Source: Impatiens glandulifera
Lineage: Eukaryota > Streptophyta > Magnoliopsida > Ericales > Balsaminaceae
Reading direction: 5' to 3'
DNA length: 64,000 nt
Assembly: GCF_907164915.1 (NCBI RefSeq)
Contig: NC_061863.1
Location: 31,963,258-32,027,257 of the forward strand
Shown piece after piece: positions 1 to 11,483 of this stretch. Numbering within the stretch: the stretch's first letter is position 1; every line of letters starts with the position of its first letter. Below the pieces are notes generated by a model. It was not told the origin of the DNA. It ran no database searches and saw nothing but the letters and a program-made list of their open reading frames with translations. The translations under genes and the position numbers were made by a program.

Positions 1-130
1 GATTATGTCGTGATCCTTGAGATAAAATGTCTCAATCGGTCCGGTGCGTCTTGAGTTATACTTGCACAAGAAATTTGAGACTAATTAAGTTCTTTGACAG
101 ATTAAAATTAACTTACTTAATTTTTTAACA
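1..130 (-). repeat. Start of element B 3' LTR (partial)
   Basis: These bases match 14999-15132 at the far end of element B, including the terminal ...TTTTTTAACA (TTTTTCTAACA at the right copy). On the minus strand the LTR therefore begins TGTTA. Only this terminus is inside the window. Confidence 0.8.
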
Positions 131-345
131 ATTTCTCCCTTTTTGATTATTTATTCTAAATATTCAAAACTTGTAATTGTTGGCCGGTTTGAAAGAACTT
201 AACTTTGAGACTGATTAAATTTGAGACCGATTAAGTTCTTTGGCCGGTTTAAAATTAACTTTACTTAATTTTTCTAACAATTTCTCTCTTTTTGATTATT
301 TAGAATAAATATTGAAAACTTGTAATTGTTGGCCGGTTTGAAAGA
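131..345 (-). repeat. Polypurine tract of element B and a tandem duplication of the LTR edge
   Basis: Position 131 onward reads ATTTCTCCCTTTTTGATTAT, which on the minus strand is a purine-rich tract directly abutting the LTR. About 150 bp further right the last ~50 bp of the LTR and the same tract occur again (LTR edge ending near 279, tract about 280-295). The LTR/PPT junction is therefore present twice as a direct repeat. From 346 to 573 I see only AT-rich spacer. Confidence 0.7.
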
Positions 346-573
346 ACTTAACTTTATTTGGTTGTTTTTTTGGAGAATTGTTTTTGAAAATGGTTTATCA
401 ATTTCTACCTTTTTTGTACTTTTAACCGAAAACTATCGAAATCAGTTATGTTATTAACCGGAGAAGAAAAATCATATAATAGTATACGTTTTGAGGTTTT
501 GAAATTTTCAAAAACCGAAATTCAAAAATGCATAAGTATAATGAGCTATAATAAGTTCAAAGAAATATATATT

Positions 574-3500
574 TTAAGGGTTCGATGATCCTCCCTTGTC
601 TCGCTCTTTATAAGGCTGCTCTTTTAGGCGTTTGAGCAGCTCCCTTTCTTGTTCCTGCCACTCTTCTTCTCTTATGTCTATGTCCATGAGAACCTTGTCT
701 ACAAAATTTTTACGTCCGGCAGAGCGCTCGAAGTTTGAGGAACCAGCCAAAAAACTGAGTGTTGTTTAGGGGGCAAGACCTCTTGTTGGGGTATTATGGA
801 CGAAGTTGTGGATATAGTCCTCCTGAGACTCCTAAGTCGGCCTCTTTCCTTCTTGAATAGAGGAAGATGATTCCGGTATGGCTTTGCGTTTTCTGAGTTT
901 GAGAGGAATTTCATCTTCTTCGTCTATCTCCGCTATTGGCTGAATTTGGCTACCGACCCGGGTCGTAGCCGTTTGGACATTCGTATTGGTAACCCGGTTT
1001 ATCAGCTCGATTACTTGAGTTTTCTTCTTCTTCTTACTTGCTTGGGACTTTGTTGTTACTCTTGGGGGAGGACGTTTCTTGACATTTCTATCCTCGTGAG
1101 CCGTTTCCAAAATAAATTGTTGTTGATGAGCATTAGCCGCATCGGCGTTGGTTTTCTCGGCTTCATTCTCCTTGACCGCTTCACCTTCTGCGAGTTTTGA
1201 GGCTAGACGGAAATCACTTGTCTCCAACTCTTTCAACCGCTTTTCCCTCTCGACCTCGTTGGCTTGGAACTTTTTAGCCGCTTTGGTGTTGGTTCGGATT
1301 TAAGCCTCGTTTGCCATGGCCTTTACTTCTACTATTTCTCCAATTTGAACAGTCATGATCTGCATCATTTGTAGCATCTGGGAGGTGGTATTATCAACTT
1401 TCTCAATCTTATTTTCATCTTTCTGGATCTTATTGTCTGATGATGAGGCCCTCGCCTCGAATTTGTCCTGCCACTTGGCAATTGATCTCTCAACCGCAGC
1501 CTCAATAAGATCTTTCATCTCGTCCGAAACTGGAACAACCGTGTGAGGAGTGTGAACCGACATTGATCTTTCGGTTGCTCCCGATTAATTGGGTTAACAT
1601 TTTCAGAGTTAATGGGCATGAGAGACTTACTTTATTAGGGAGAAGTCGTACGACCATCTTCTTTGTCCGTAGTAGAATTTGGACAATCTTCTAACTGAGA
1701 TAGAGGATGTTTGGATGATTGACCGAACTCGAATTTGTGCGAGGCAGGCAGCAGTTGGTAGCTGTCAGGTCCCGGAAACTTATAACGTTCTTTAGTCTCT
1801 TCCGCCGTTATTTTTTCCATTGCAGATATTTCGGTTTCAATCTTAGTAATGATCCCGTACAGAGATTCTCGTGCCCTTATTTACTCATTACTTAGGACCA
1901 TATCTTTAGATGCCTCCAATAACTCAGGTATCGCCCATACTTTAACGTTTCTTTCAACTGGATCGCATCTGGACATAACTTGAGTAATGTACTCCGATTT
2001 GGCCAGCTGAAAAAACATTCGTTCCAGGTCTACTAGTCTCAACCATTGTTCGGGTTGAGAGGGATCCTTGATCATGTTCTCGAATGGAACTTCACTTCTG
2101 ATATTTCACCAATCGTAAAAAGCATGGAAAATTTCGAGCGTCCGTTCCCCCACCTTTTTGAGAATTCTTCTTCTGTGGCTATCGGCTGTATCCTTGATGG
2201 GTTGGTAGGTTGGTTTTGTAGGTCCTGGAGGAGTGTCAAGAATAACTGACTCCACATGACCCGAATTTTGATCGTTTTTGGTTTGGGGATCATCGTCCCC
2301 AACCGAACCTGTTGAACTCTTTTCCGTGGCATTCCCTCCCTACACCAGAGGATTTTCAACTGCGATTTCTTCTTCTTCATCAGCCGGTTTTGGAGATTCC
2401 GGTGTAATATTAGGAAAAATCGGCTCCACATGAGCCGAATTTGATGCATGTTCGGTTGGGAGAGGATTTCCACCAACCGGACTTGTGGTACTTCTTTCTA
2501 TGTCTTTACCTCCTTGCACCGGAGGAATATCACCCTGTATTTCTGCTTCATCATTGGTCGTTTCTTTGGCCGGATCATCATCTAACCGGTCAGTTTCAGT
2601 AGCCTGACTGGCTTCCACAATTTTACTTGTCGCCTCGTCATCATTTGCCCGAGTGACATCTTTCACCACATTGACTATCATGTCTGAAGTCCTTAGCTGG
2701 ACTTTCTCTACCGTATCCTCTACAGTTCTAGGATGGGATTTCCTAATTTCAGGATTAATGGGAAGAGTATGGGTACTAACATTTTCAGCTTGATCTTCCT
2801 TTGGTAAAGATTTGGTGGCTCGGCTCCCCGAGGATTCAGCTTGCCTTGAAGAACAGACTGTTTCGGCTGCTTCCTTCTCTTTGACCGGAGAAGAGGATGA
2901 GACTTGGATTGGAATCACCACATTAAGCGGAGTTGCTACAATAACCGGGCCGAAAGGCGTGGGAGATGATGTCTTTTAGGAATCACGAGACCCGTTAGCC
3001 GTTTTCTTCCCAACTGGCTTTCTCTTCCTAGCCGCTTTATTGATTTTCGGCTCCTTGCCTTTGACTTAGGTTTCTTTGGCCTTAGGCTTTTTGACCTTTG
3101 GCTCGTCTTCTTTGGGACCTTTGTCTTTTGGGACTTTCGGTTCGGCCTATTTAAAAGCCCTTGTTTTTGGAGCTCCCTCCTTAGGAGGTTTCTTGGTCCT
3201 GGCCTTGATATTCTCCGACTTTATAATTTTAAATGGTGATAGGGGGTACCTTCTCCGATTAAGATATGTAAATGACGTAAAATTTTCCCGATCGGCATGG
3301 CATAGGCTAGAACCCGGTCTTTTGTTCTGGAAACCACCTTGCACTGTTGCTCGAAGAGCACACCAGCCTAGTCGATTTTGTCGCCTCGAACTATTCCGAT
3401 CATCATTTCATACTTCAACCGAGTCAAATTGTCAAAATTTTCTCCTTTCTCCTGTAAAGACTTGGAGATAATATCTAGCAGCCATCGGAACTCCGACTTC

Positions 3501-3895
3501 AACTTGCTTTTCTTGCTGGTGTAATCCACCAAGTCAGCCGGATCATTTGATATGGCCTGCCGAGCCGCCGCAGCATCGGCTTCAGGTAAGCAAGTTTGGA
3601 AGTCACGTCCCTCAGTAGGTAGTGCAAGAGCCGCATCATATATTTCTTCGTTGATGTCAAAAGTTGTGCCGCATACAGTCGTAGTAATAACCCTCTTTTT
3701 CACACTTTCTTGGTCGAAGAAGGCCAGAACTTCATTTTGATGAAGAACAAACGGACCACCCAGAAATGTCTCTAAACTAGAATCTTTGATGTAGCCTATC
3801 AAGGTCTTGTAATCACTGGTTTAATTCTTCTCAATGTCCTTGAAATCGACCTGCAAAATATGTGTAAATAGTGCGCTATCACGTCCCACGGTGGA
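574..3895 (-). pseudogene. Element B accessory ORF3, unit 1 (long form, broken)
   Basis: This is the longest accessory reading in element B, split over several frames. The N-terminal domain lies at about 3368-3860 and has the family signature LETFLGGPFVLHQNEV followed by a block around ALPTEG. The middle (about 1880-2920) is rich in Glu, Asp, Pro and Ser. A Lys-rich and coiled-coil-prone section lies at about 830-1560. The very charged C-terminus (EEEWQEQERELLKRL) ends at a stop at 574-576. It lies downstream of pol in the same orientation. The start is uncertain because stops lie near LQVDF at about 3850. Function is unknown. It resembles the accessory ORFs of A1 and C in layout, but its tail is Lys/Glu-rich and not RGG-rich. 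Frameshifts and stops make it a pseudogene. Confidence 0.65.
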
Positions 3896-4013
3896 TTGGA
3901 AAAGAGTTTTGAAGAAAGATTAAGAGATTTTAAGAGATAGAACGCGATAGTAACTTGAGATTTTTAGAGAGAGAAGACGTAGGGAGCGATTAAGGATGAA
4001 TGATCCAACATCC

Positions 4014-4025
4014 CCTTTTATATAG
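4014..4025 (-). promoter_or_regulatory. TATA-like box ahead of ORF3 unit 1 in element B
   Basis: The minus strand reads CTATATAAAAGG here, about 120-160 bp ahead of the first recognisable ORF3 codons. It is followed by a leader rich in GAGAG/TCTC-type sequence. This is a textbook plant TATA sequence, but promoter activity is inferred from sequence alone. Confidence 0.5.
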
Positions 4026-4316
4026 GGAGCGATTTCTTGGCGGTAAGGAACCAAACTGTCACATCGTTATGGATTTTGGTGATTTTTGATGCTAACCGGA
4101 ATTTAAAGTTAGCCGATATTGAAGTTAGGTTAACCGAAGTTTGATGTTAACTGGAAATAGTTTTAGCAATTTTTTTTTAGATATTGAATTTCAAACATGT
4201 ATCTTTATAGAATGGTCAACCGGTCGTACAACAAAAAGACCGAGATGACAAGAAATTGAAGGATACGATTAAAACATGAATTTTTATAGAAAGTTCCCTT
4301 CTTCCATTCTCAATAT

Positions 4317-4987
4317 TCATTCATACACGGTGTAGCCGGTCCGGTCTTCGATTCTTTCAATCCAGCTTTCCAACATGTCGTCGGTCATCGTGTTAGCCGG
4401 GCCAACCGAGACTCTTGGTCCGAGATTGGGGATGATGGAGCAGATATACCGGCTGATTTGAGGAGGAAAGCCGATTCTTCTTCTGGGGGCCGTAATATGA
4501 TCCTTCAAATTGTGAGTGAGATCATGAGATCATACACTTGTTGAGTGTAGTGTTGATTTGGCATGTTTCCCAGGATTGACCGCTGAATGAGGTCCTGGAA
4601 TAATTGAGGGGCCAGATCATCTTTCAGACCGTGGCATTCAACCATACGGGTATTACCGGAGAAGATGAGCGAGTAAAGCTCATTTGCTCGAATAAAGGGA
4701 GTGGGGAAATCTAAGAATCTTTCGGATGGAAGATGGAAGAAATCTACGAATGACTCTTCAGTGAGCCGGTAGAAACTGCAGTCGATGTAGGTGGTGATGC
4801 TACCATCACTTCTCACCTCTGCTTTGTTGAAGAACTCGGTTACCTCCGCCTCGATGATGAAGTCCGAGCCTTTAAGAAAAGTTTGCAAGATGGATTCGAC
4901 AAATGGTCGGATAAGAACATCTTTGAATCTAGAATTGAGAACATATTCAAAATCGATGATGATTGAGTTTTAGAGTTGGACATTCAT
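4317..4987 (-). pseudogene. Element B accessory ORF3-like unit 2 (N-terminal domain only)
   Basis: The minus-strand reading begins near 4987, then runs through IIIDFEYVLNSRF and a long open stretch at 4505-4888 containing RLTEESFVDFFHLPSERF. That corresponds to the conserved FF-LP-EG region of the other units. It then continues through a short Arg/Pro-rich end to 4317. It matches only the first domain of the long ORF3; there is no acidic middle or coiled-coil tail. A stop occurs a few codons after the first ATG, and there is a stop near 4505, so it is probably broken. It lies between unit 1 and unit 3 with its own TATA-like box to the right. Confidence 0.6.
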
Positions 4988-5074
4988 CTTGAGGAGGTTC
5001 GTGGGACACAATGGTTTTAGGCTTTTAGAGAGAAGGATGGAAAGAGTGTGTGAATTTATTTTGTGAAGAGTAGG

Positions 5075-5090
5075 GTTTTTTATATAGGGG
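5075..5090 (-). promoter_or_regulatory. TATA-like box ahead of ORF3-like unit 2
   Basis: The minus strand reads CCCCTATATAAAAAAC, about 90-100 bp ahead of the ATG of unit 2. The arrangement of TATA, short leader and ORF repeats that of unit 1. The stretch from 5091 to about 5590 otherwise shows no gene that I can support. Confidence 0.5.
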
Positions 5091-5593
5091 AACGGTTACT
5101 TGTCATTAATGAGATTCATTAAATGAAAATATTTTTGACCGTTATGTGTTGTCATATCTTAGCATTGAATATATATTCTGAATATTTTGTACTTTTTCAA
5201 GAGAATATCTTGATAAGGTACGATGAAGTGTAGGCACGTCCTTTGATAACGCCCCTTCCCAAGGTTTTAATTTGAATTTGATTGACTTGGTTTATTTCGG
5301 TTTGAGAGAAGCGGTAACTTCTCCCTGGGATGATGCCTAGTGTAAACAATGAAAGTTTGAGTTTATAATGTTTAAACTGAAACATAAAGACAAAAATGGA
5401 TTTCAATAAGAATAATGCAAGACCAGACCGATATTATAGCAAAATTATCGGTTTGAGGAGAAGGAGTGTGTAACCGGTATGAGGACAAAATTTACTAGTT
5501 AAACAAAAGAAGGAGATCCTAAAACCTATAATGTGATGGGCCAATGGTCGGAGTCTTCCTTTCTTTGGCCTTGTTCCACCGGTCAATGAGCTC

Positions 5594-6264
5594 CTAGATT
5601 CTCTCCTTGGTCAGCACCTGCTTCGGGTGGAGAGTGACGCAAGGGCCAGAGTGAATGTCAAAGGTGACACAGAAACCGCTCAGACTAGGAGAGTAGCCGG
5701 TTTTCCCTTTGTTGGCGGTGATCATCCCTTTCAGATTATCAAAGATAATTCGGGACCAGTTCACTGGGGTGCCAACCATGATGGAAACTATCATTTCAAA
5801 GACTTGCTGAATGTAAGACTGAGTCTTTTCCCTAACTAGGACAGATTTTCCAAGAATCTCGCTTAGAATCTGGTACATGTGAGAGAGGTGCTCTTAGGAC
5901 TCCAAGTGTTAACCGGAATATTAGAGCATGAGAGGAGGTGGCACATCTCTTCAATGATCACCGGAGAATAGGTAAGGTCGGTGAACCCCTCAGTTTGAAG
6001 TCCACAATACGAAGCGAAATTCGTCTCGCTGAAAAGGAATGATTGACTATAGACTTACGCAAGAATGATATCTAGGGGTACCACCTTCGCAATTTCAATG
6101 ATTTCATCGACTACGAGGTAGTCGATGATGAAGCGGTTTTCTAAGAATCTTCTTAAGCCGGATCTTTCAAGAGAAAGAAATAGACTTTTAATACCATCGT
6201 CTTCATATTGGTATATGGATTCAAAGTCTGCTACAAGGATCTTCTTAGAGAGAGAAGTATACAT
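5594..6264 (-). pseudogene. Element B accessory ORF3-like unit 3 (N-terminal domain only)
   Basis: The minus-strand start at 6264 (MYTSLSKKILVADFESIY) leads into the family pattern SGLRRFLENRF. A stop falls near 6055. The reading resumes in another frame through LQTEGFTDL and then 5594-5878, which contains YIQQVFEMIVSIMVGTPVNW. That is the equivalent of the FDYM...IQVNW segment of other copies. The unit ends near 5594 without any acidic or RGG tail. It is a third, diverged copy of the ORF3 N-terminal domain lying next to pol. A TATTTAA sequence at about 6339-6346 on the minus strand could be its TATA box. Function is unknown. Confidence 0.6.
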
Positions 6265-7084
6265 GTTCTTAGATAATCTTACTTGAGTGTTTTGAAGATT
6301 AATGTCCTTGTGAGTGATGTTTGAAGGATAAAGTGTTGTTTAAATAGCCAGGGGTCCGCCTAGTAGTGTGATGATTAAGGTTAATTAGGTTAGGGTTAGT
6401 TTTTGGAGATAATGGTTAATTCCAATAAATATAATGATGAAACTAAATCTTCATTATGACCTAAAGATACTTGGAGTGTTAGTTTTCCTCATGTAGTGAT
6501 TGACACGTGTCGTCACCGTTTTGGAGGTAGATTGTTTTTATATTTCGTAGGGTCAATTTATCAAGTATACATTAAAAACCATCATTTTGCCGTCCGGGGG
6601 TCAACCGGAAAACATGCTTACCGAAATCATAGTGTAAATTATCGGTTGGTTTTCCATGACTGGTTTATCGAGACAAATTACTCCGGTTTGAATAAATATT
6701 TTAATCAACATTTATTCAAGTTAACGGAATAGACTTATCTGTTAATTCGAGTCACTTGAACCGCGCGATTGTATGTACAGATAATTTAGTAAGGAACTTT
6801 CACCAGTGTTAATCGGAGACAACGGTCAAGTTGAGTATACTTGACTTATTTCCCTTTAAATTTTATGCATATGTATAGAGAGTTATGATCGGTTTTTTAA
6901 ATGTAAATATGCATTTTCGAAAAGTAATATCGATCAGGTTTTCAAAAATTCTAGACCCTAATGTGAGAAGCTTCTCCCTAAGACCATGGCCCGATTTTGC
7001 ATGAGAAAAGTATTTTTGAAAAGCATGAACATTTATTTACGGTAAAATTTGCTTTCTATCGGCAAGACCTAAGATATTTCAAAA
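6265..7084 (-). other. Non-coding spacer between element B pol and ORF3 unit 3
   Basis: AT-rich sequence with no convincing ORF. The minus strand carries a TATTTAA box near 6339-6346 that could serve ORF3 unit 3. The TTAGAC dyad motif seen in family A elements at the same place is absent here. Confidence 0.5.
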
Positions 7085-10000
7085 GTAAGAGTACTTAGCT
7101 TCCTGTAGCGGCTTGGTGAAGATATAAGCTATTTGCTGATCGGTTGACACATACTCCAGTCGGATGTGCTTCTGCTGCACATGCTCCCAGATAAAGTAGT
7201 GTCTAATATCAATATGCTTCGTTCTCGAGTGTAACACTAAATTGTATGTGATCGTTATTGAACTGGTGTTGTCACAAAAGATTGGAGACTCTTCAATAGT
7301 TACACCGAAGTCCTTTAGCTGTTGTTGGATCTTGAGGAGTTGTGCACATCAGCTTCCATCTGCTAGGTACTCCGCCTCTACTTGAGGTCTGTTTCTTGCT
7401 ATACCAAGAGACGAACCGGTCTCCCAGAAACTAGCATGTCCCGCTGGTACTTTTTCGGTCGATTTTGCAGTCTGCATAGTCTGCATTATAGTAGCTTATT
7501 AAGTTAAAACTTGAGTCTTTTGGGTACCATAGTCCCACATCTTGTGTTCCTTTCAGATATTTTAATATCCTCTTAGCAAGGTATAGTGTGACAGTTTAGG
7601 ATTAGGTTGAAATCTTCTGCATACTCCGACCGCGAACAGGATGTCCGGTCTTCTGGCTATTAGATAGAGGAGTGAGCCGATGATTCCTCGGTAGGCTGTT
7701 ATATTTACCCTTTGACCGTCCTCGTCTTTATCTAGTTTTACTGATGAGCTCATTGGGGTAGCCGCCTTGGCACAAGTGTCCAATCCGAATTTCTTAAGCA
7801 GTTCAGCAGTGTATTTAGGATGGCTGATGAATGTTCTGGTGTCGATCTGCCAAACCTGGAGACCAAGGAAGAAACGTAATTCCCCCATCATATTCATCTC
7901 AAATTTATCAGTCATTAACTTTGAGAATTTGTCACATAATTTCAGATCGGTTGAACCGAAAATAATATCATCCACCTATATTTGAACAAGTAAATTATGT
8001 TCATTTTTCTCAAATTTGAAAATTGTTTTGTCAACCGAACCTATTGTGAAGTTGTGATCATATAAGAATTTTGTTAAAGTATCGTACCAGGCTCTTGGAG
8101 CCTATTTTAAACCATAAAGAGATTTATCCAGCCGGTATACATGACTTATTAGTTCCGGATTTTTAAAGCCTAGAAGTTGTTCAACATACACTTATTCACT
8201 TAGTTCACCGTTTAGAAGAACACTTTTGACATCCATTTGGAAAACTTTAAAGTTTTTGAAAGCCGCAAATGCCAAAAATATTCTAATGCTTCATGTCTAG
8301 CCACATGAGCAAATGATTCTTCAAAATCAATACATTTTTCCTGTTTGTATCTTTGAGCCACTAGCCTGGCTTTGTTCCTCATAACTAAACCGTCTTCATT
8401 GAGTTTATTTCTGAACACTCATCTTGTTCCTATGACCGATTGCCATTTCGGTCTTGGAACTAGGTGCCAGACTTTATTTCTCTCAAACTGGTTTAACTCC
8501 TCTTGCATTGCTAAGATCCAATCGGGATCTAGCAATGCTTCATCCACCTTTTTCGGCTCAATTTGTGATATGAAAGCTGACTTTTCATATTCTTCCAAAT
8601 TTTGTCGCCTAGTTCGAACGGGTGATGAGAGGTTACCTATTACAAGTTCAAGAGGATGATTTTTATTCCTTCTGAGGTTTATTCTGGTAGTGTCTTCCAA
8701 GCGTCCGGTTAACTGATCAAGGTTAGACGGATCGGTAGGCTGATTAGAGTCAGACCGACCGATTTCCTCAGTGGACACTGAGGCGTCAACTTTCTGCGGT
8801 AGAGCAGCTTGATCAGGCTGAGTCTCAGAATTAACCTCTTGATAATTGACAAAATGTCTATAGACCAGAACCTCATCTTCATTATCAGAATAGATATTGA
8901 AATTTTCCATTCTGTTGTGAAGGTCAAAAGGTGTTGCAGTATTACGCTCAATTGATTCATCAAAAACAACATGAGAAGATTCTTCAACCTTTAAGGTTCT
9001 AGTATTATAAACACTATATGCCTTACTAACTGCTGAATAACCCAACATTCTTCCTTCATCGGATTTAGCAGCAAACGCGGTCAAATAATTTTTGTCGTTG
9101 ATGTGAACATAACACTTACAACCAAAGATCCTAAGATACCGGATGTTAGGAACTCTGTCATGGTATATTTCAAATGGCGTTTTAGTTAGATGTTTAGTAA
9201 TTAAAGACCGATTTTTTAGCAATACCCGAATCGGCTATCATGGACCTTGCGGCTTCCTAAGAGTTCGGTTTCTTCTCTCATACAAGCCATTTTGTTGAGG
9301 TGTTCTGGCGCTACACAACTCGTGTCTAATTCCAGAATCATTAAGAAAAGTAGTTAAAGTACATTTTGTGAATTCGGTTCCTCTATCACTTCTAATTCTA
9401 TTAATTGGGATAGATTTCTCATTTTGTATTCTTAAAAGTAATTTCATCAGGTTCGGTGTAGCTTGATCTTTAGAAGCTAAGAATGTTACCCAAGTAAATC
9501 TAGAATAATCATCAACAACTACCATGGTATAATGCATGCTTCCTAGGCTTGTCACCCTAACCGGTCCAAACAAGTCCATATGTAGTAATTCTAAGCATCG
9601 TTCAGATTGGAAATGTTCTTTTCTTTTAAAAGATGATTTTATTTGTTTTCCCATTTGACATGCAACACATACTTTATCTTTGGAAAATTTGATGTTTGGA
9701 AAGCCCTGAACTAATTCTTTGGAGCATATGAAATTTAAGGTTTTGAAATTTAGATGGTTTAGCCGCTTGTGCCAGAGCCAGTTCGGATCGTTCCTAGCTA
9801 TCATGCAGACCGGGTTCTCAGTTTTAGTTTTCCAGTCCACTTTGTAAATGTTTTCTATCCTATTTCCGGTTAGAAGTGTATCATCCTAATGATTTTTAAC
9901 TAAGCATGCATGCTTATTAAATTCAACCGTGTATCCTATGTCATACATTTGACCAATCCTTAATAGGTTCAAAGCTCAAAGGCAAGTTTTCTACTAAGAG

Positions 10001-10205
10001 CATGTTATTTATAGACAGGTTGCCATGGCCAATCTTACCCTTTCCCACAACTTTACCTTTTGAATTGTCGTACAAATTTATCATTGCTCCGGCTTCATAA
10101 ATAATATCAGCTAGTAGTCCACTGTTTACGGTCATGTATCTTGAACACCCGCTGTACAAGTACCATTCCGAGTTTCCTAGCCGCTTGCTCCTCCTATCCT
10201 GCAAA
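7085..10205 (-). pseudogene. Element B pol: protease, integrase, RT, RNase H (broken)
   Basis: Copia-type pol in the order protease, integrase, RT, RNase H, read leftward. Protease lies near 10100-10200, but its catalytic motif reads WYLYSGCSRYM, so the usual Asp of DSG is replaced by Tyr. Integrase (9238-9840) has the HHCC zinc region (WLWHKRLNHLNF ... VCVACQMGK), then Asp in ELLHMDLFGP, Asp in RSDRGTEF and Glu in LYERRNRTL. The linker and RT N-terminus lie at 8419-9222 and RT continues at 8212-8418. The RT catalytic box at about 7965-7990 reads [13 protein letters not shown] instead of [10 protein letters not shown]. RNase H remains are at 7085-7560. Several stops and frame changes separate the blocks. 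It would copy element RNA into DNA if intact; here it is inactive. Confidence 0.85.
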
Positions 10206-10465
10206 AAAGAAATATTTACGCCTTTCTGGCACCCACATTTACTTTGGTCCGTGATTGATTAGTCCCTTAGGGATCCAAACTTTAATAAGTCAGATAACTT
10301 TCCTAGTGATAGTTCTAAATTATTTACCAGTACTCGGCTTGACATCTTTATGTCTGCCTAAGAGTGCCTTATTTTGTCGTGTGGTGACTGTTGATTAATT
10401 CTATGTGAGCGTGTATCGGTTTGTTTACCTGCTGGCCGGTTGGCTTTCCTTCTATCAGGATAAAG

Positions 10466-11483
10466 TCATTTTTTCGAGTAAATTGGACTTACATATATTA
10501 TTTCTTTTTCCGGTTTTGAGTCACGATCTGCCTCATTTTCAATTGAAGAGCTCTTGACAAATCTTACAAAGGGAAGATTGTCTTTTTTGAGTTTCACCCC
10601 GTTGGAATAGTTCCGGTTGGCGGATTTGTTATTTTTGTATCCAAGACCAAATTTATATTTGGGATGTCTTTGATAATTAGACATCTGGCTCACCGCTTCA
10701 CTAAATCTTTTACAAGCAGCCGTGACATATTTGGTTCTCTCATTTTCTTCGGATAACGATTGAACTGTCTCCTCGAGCTTCTCATTCTCTAAGGATAGTT
10801 CAATCGGTTCATATACCGTGGTTCCACTTGGCTCACCAGCGGTACAACTTGACTCTTCGATTTCGTAGTTTGACCGGGACGGTATAAGAGCAGACATGTT
10901 TTTGAACTCAGCGACCATGTCGTTGAGTGCAATAACTAAGTCTTTTTTAGTAAATTCTTCAGAGGAAAAGTCAAATACCTCTTCTTCATTTGCCATGAAG
11001 CAGGTGCCTCTTTCTTCGTCGTTTTCCATGTCAGAGTAGGCCTAGTCGCTTCCACCTTCAGATGCTATGAGTGCCTTTTGGATTTCTTTTCCTTCACCGA
11101 ATTGCTGGTTGTTACTCCTTTCACCTCTCTGGTAGTTGTCAACAAGTTTCTAGTCATCCCGTCTCGGTCTCCTGCATTCTGACCTATAATGACCCAAAGC
11201 ATTGCAGTTAAAGCATCTTACATTGGATTTGTCGACATAGTTATAATTAAAGTTGTTAGATGGCTGATTCTTCTTCATGAATCTTCCAAATTTCTGTGCT
11301 AGCATGGCCATCACGTCTTCACTGATCTAATCAGCGCTTTTGACAGGAACCGGAGCGGCTAATACAGAAACCACTGGTTCTACCGACGTCACTAGAGCTC
11401 TGGTTGCGGTTGATGTTACTACTTCGTCTTCGATCCGAGATCTCATCTCGAATTCTTAAGCTTTCAAGTCCTCAAACACGTCG
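10466..11483 (-). pseudogene. Element B gag, C-terminal half with CCHC zinc knuckle
   Basis: Minus-strand gag half left of the solo LTR insertion. A CCHC knuckle (CFNCNALGHYRSEC, pattern CX2CX4HX4C) lies at 11174-11215. After it comes an acidic, coiled-coil-prone region at 10466-11029 (CFMANEEEVFDFSSEEF...), the layout also seen in A1, E and F gags. The junction with the other half, across the solo LTR, restores ...KLHDVFEDLKA. An in-frame stop replaces a codon just after that point. Gag forms the virus-like particle and packages element RNA. Confidence 0.75.

Noticed and set aside
3076..3471. Plus-strand ORF of 131 residues opposite element B ORF3
   Set aside because: It overlaps the Lys/Pro-rich antisense part of the accessory ORF, has biased composition and no recognisable domain. 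It is a shadow reading.
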